Below are positions 61,808 to 64,000 of a stretch of 64,000 nt of DNA, piece after piece. The position numbers and the translations under genes are program-made. The notes under the pieces are model-generated. The model worked only from the letters and a program-made list of their open reading frames with translations, was not told the DNA's origin and made no database searches. The first letter of the stretch is position 1. Each line of letters starts with the position of its first letter. The DNA is from Pegea sp. RAD2-039 (Eukaryota; Chordata; Thaliacea; Salpida; Salpidae), in contig JAQGEQ010000305.1 in the NCBI GenBank assembly GCA_034620365.1, positions 310,001 through 374,000 on the forward strand, written 5' to 3'.

Positions 61808-61870
61808 TTTCCGCACAATTTTAATTTCTAAGTGATTTACAGATTCAGCTTTTTCTAATTTCCAAATTTT
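61808..61870. repeat. Direct repeat R2, copy b
   Basis: It is homologous to 61128-61190 and directly adjacent to R1b, showing R1-R2 as one composite unit. Confidence 0.5.
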
Positions 61871-62199
61871 ATAAGATATTTAAGTAGTTTAAACTATATT
61901 TCAAACATTCACTTTGAGAACATGATTAACTTTTATCTTGCTTTTTCTTGATTGGTAGATTGCATAACAAATGAATTTATCCTAATAGTTGGTATTTAGA
62001 CATCTCATATTATTAATTAATATTTTTTGTAATGATTTAAGTGTTTGATTGTCATACAAACATTCACAAAAATAAAATGCAGATTTATAGTTTCAAATCT
62101 TCACAAAAGCATATTAATTTATTGAAAAACAAATTTGGTCTTTGTCGAAAACTAACGAAAATAAACTCAACACTTTTCATTTTCGTTTAGTTTGTCGCA
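61871..62199. other. A+T-rich spacer before the LINE remnant
   Basis: No gene or repeat was recognised. Confidence 0.4.
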
Positions 62200-62640
62200 A
62201 ATTACGTTTAACGTGGCAGCAAAAGATCTCAAACAAAGAAGTCTTAAGGCGCATCGGTCTGACAACAATGTACATCATGCTAATCAAATGCTTCGCTGGC
62301 TCGGACAGTATCGCGTAACATCAGCCGTCTCTGCCTTTGCTTTAAACATGCTTACAAGCGCGATATGAGAACGCTTAACATCAATATCTGCACTTTGAAG
62401 GATATAGCAGCGAATCGTTCCAAATTGCCCTCTTTAATCCGCAAACAAGTGGAAAATGATGAAGAAAGACCAGCTGCAAAGAAAAGAAAGAAATCCCAAA
62501 ATCTTTGTTCTTTTGCATCTCACTGTGTCTTACTTTATTCTTTATGTCATCACTCAAAGCACATCCCGCAGGGCTATTCTCGGCCGAAGAACACCCTTAT
62601 TATTCAAAATGCAATTATCTTTGATACCTGGCTTAAACTT
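62200..62640 (+). mobile_element. Decayed LINE (non-LTR retrotransposon) 3' end, C-terminus of the ORF2 polyprotein
   Basis: Three frames in order match the C-terminal end of LINE reverse-transcriptase polyproteins, which is often mis-annotated as craniofacial development protein 2-like. WQQKISNKEVLRRIGL (about 62217-62264) is followed in another frame by NQMLRWLGQYRVT (about 62282-62320), equivalent to the common RLRWxGHVxRM. A third frame reads YKRDMRTLNINI, DIAANRSKLPSLIRKQ and a basic EERPAAKKRKK (about 62353-62500), equivalent to KRDMKxLxID...WexlAxDRxxWR. Frame changes and stops show an inactive fragment. The reverse-transcriptase core and endonuclease are absent. Confidence 0.75.
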
Positions 62641-62819
62641 AAAAAATATTTCCGTAATTTCTAACTCTGGTTAATAAATTCAGTAAATGCAATTTTTTTC
62701 AAGCCAAATGTAGCTGATTTTTTTTTCACTTTGAACAAGACACATCAAAAATAATAATCTCTGATTCAAATAGAATACTACACACAATGAAGCAGAAGCC
62801 AAGTTAATCTATGACTAAT

Positions 62820-63340
62820 TTTCGGTGCACTTTGGTACACGTCTGGCCAAGAACTGTGGTTTTAAGAGTGCTACGGCAGCAGAAAACAGAGATGGTATGA
62901 TCAGGAATTCATTTATAGGTGAATTAGCCTCATCGCGCATAAGGCAAAGGTTGTTAGAGCGTGAACCTTTAACATTGGAGGAAGTCTTTAACCAAGCTGT
63001 GACACTGAGGCGGAACAGCCAATGCTCCAGGGGTGGCAGATCGGTTGAAACTGCAGAAAAGGCAGTGAATTCAATGCAACTCAAGGAGGAGGACCTAGCG
63101 GAACGGACAGTAGCGGCCTTGAAAGGAGTTTGTGTAAAATTTGGAGGTATTAAACCTCATGATTGGGACTGATGTCGAACTATTACAAGCGTATGTAAAG
63201 AGAATTTAGTGGTACCCACTATAGATGTAACGAAGAAACAAACACGAAATTGTCCAGTCAAGTGTTGGTTTGTTGGCGGAGAGGACATTATAATCATTCA
63301 TGTGAGGTTCAAATGAGCAATTCAAGAAGAAGAGATCCTA
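62820..63340 (+). mobile_element. Decayed Ty3/gypsy-like gag fragment
   Basis: An open stretch from about 62825 to the stop at 63170-63172 (115 codons, no proper ATG) carries the end of a retrotransposon Gag: FGTRLAKNCGF, RDGMIRNSFIGELASSRIR, QRLLEREPLTLEEVFNQA. This is the pattern of gypsy-type capsid C-termini (I-D-x-F-x-x-G-L...IRxRLLE...LTLxxA). Downstream (about 63250-63303) a CCHC-like zinc-knuckle remnant is split between two frames. No protease, reverse transcriptase, integrase or LTR was identified. It is a dead fragment, separate from the adjacent LINE remnant. Confidence 0.65.
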
Positions 63341-64000
63341 CCTCGCAGGTTGAAGAACAAACAGTGTGCTCTTTTCTAAATGATGCTCTTAAATGTTGTT
63401 TGTAAATCTTTTATTATATAAGATAATTTTTTAATATTCTTAGAGAGATTTCAAGATGTAAAAACTTCTTGAAATTTTCACTCGTCTAGTTGGAACTAAT
63501 TTTAAGTTCTACAAATAAAGCTGTTAGTGTCAGAACCAGCGTTTCTCGGAGTTTTTGGGAATGTTAGTGGCTATAGCAAAGAGTTGTATTACCTTCTTAG
63601 TAGTAAAACTTCAAAAGTTTATACTATGTTCCGTTTTTTATCAAAGATCCAGTATAAGTTTGCTGTCGATGTCATCAGGCCACTAACACAACTAATTTAA
63701 TAAACAACCAGCATATCTGGTTCCAATCTCACTTTAAGAATTTGTTAAAATGAATCTATAAAACATCTCGCTCTATAATTATTATAAAATATTCTATATA
63801 ATTGCTTTATGGGTAAAATCAAGTTTAAATATTATTGTGAATTGTTTCATTTATTTTTATCCTATAGAAAGCTTGCGCTTATAACTTGTTCCTTTATATT
63901 AGTAGACGACTAAATATTTTAAGAATCTACATTAAAAAACCCGGTAGAAAGGGCCTGTGAGTCTGCTAAAATGACAACACTTCTAGAAGATGCAAAAATC
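63341..64000. other. Window end, no supported feature
   Basis: A somewhat more complex patch at 63515-63720 could be more of the retroelement, but no frame is recognisable. The last 70 bases contain a possible acceptor (CGGTAG) and an ATG frame running off the end, too short to judge. Confidence 0.3.

Noticed and set aside
1-64000. CRISPR array, operon structure or prokaryotic genes
   Set aside because: No regularly spaced repeats or ribosome-binding sites; spliced eukaryotic genes dominate.
1-64000. Well-known conserved microRNAs (let-7, miR-100, miR-9, miR-71, miR-124 and others)
   Set aside because: A scan by eye for their mature sequences found none; a folding search could not be run.
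63930-64000. Start of a further gene at the right edge
   Set aside because: A possible acceptor and an ATG frame run off the window, but about 40 bases are not enough to support an exon.

Overview
This is a window of nuclear DNA from an A+T-rich animal genome, by eye about 70-75% A+T. The genes are split by many introns with GT..AG borders and T-rich TTTCAG-type acceptors. Gene density is low: three protein-coding genes and a few decayed mobile elements in 64 kb. The content (a Patched-related membrane protein, a secreted CCN-family protein, CTCF-like sites, a tRNA-derived SINE, LINE and Ty3/gypsy-type fragments) points to an invertebrate, probably a bilaterian. The phylum cannot be fixed from sequence alone. 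Nothing prokaryotic is present.

Layout. (1) About 2.7-11.2 kb, + strand: a gene of about 19 exons for a diverged Patched-related (RND/sterol-sensing-domain) membrane protein of about 1,090 residues. It appears to lack the acidic residues of TM4 and TM10 that define transport-competent relatives. (2) About 11.2-38 kb: mostly A+T-rich DNA without genes, broken by G+C-richer islands (14.9-16.6, 19.85-24.0, 26.2-26.55, 34.5-34.75 and 35.9-36.65 kb). The islands are packed with palindromic binding-site consensus sequences: TGACGTCA (CRE), CACGTG (E-box), GTTGCYATRGCAAC (RFX X-box) and CTCF-like motifs. (3) 38.09-40.72 kb, - strand: a complete six-exon CCN-family gene of 317 residues, with signal peptide, half IGFBP, VWC, TSP1 and cystine-knot modules, a long 3' UTR and a TATA-like box. 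All splice phases agree. (4) 41-57 kb: gene-poor DNA with an upstream E-box/X-box cluster (42.4-42.65 kb), a possible LTR-retroelement leader (48.66 kb) and a SINE (55.2 kb). (5) 57.13-58.95 kb, - strand: a complete five-exon gene for a 513-residue protein I do not recognise. It has a basic, probably nuclear N-terminal region. (6) 59.8-64 kb: a composite duplicated repeat, a decayed LINE 3' end and a decayed Ty3/gypsy-like gag fragment.

The three genes share no obvious pathway. CCN is an extracellular matricellular protein, the Patched-like protein sits in membranes, and the third is probably nuclear. The most unusual signal is the excess of four kinds of palindromic regulatory consensus in non-coding islands. 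By simple composition the window should hold less than one TGACGTCA and about three CACGTG; I count 17 and 24. The other main points are the incomplete IGFBP module of the CCN protein, the missing relay acids in the Patched-like protein, and the unassigned five-exon gene.
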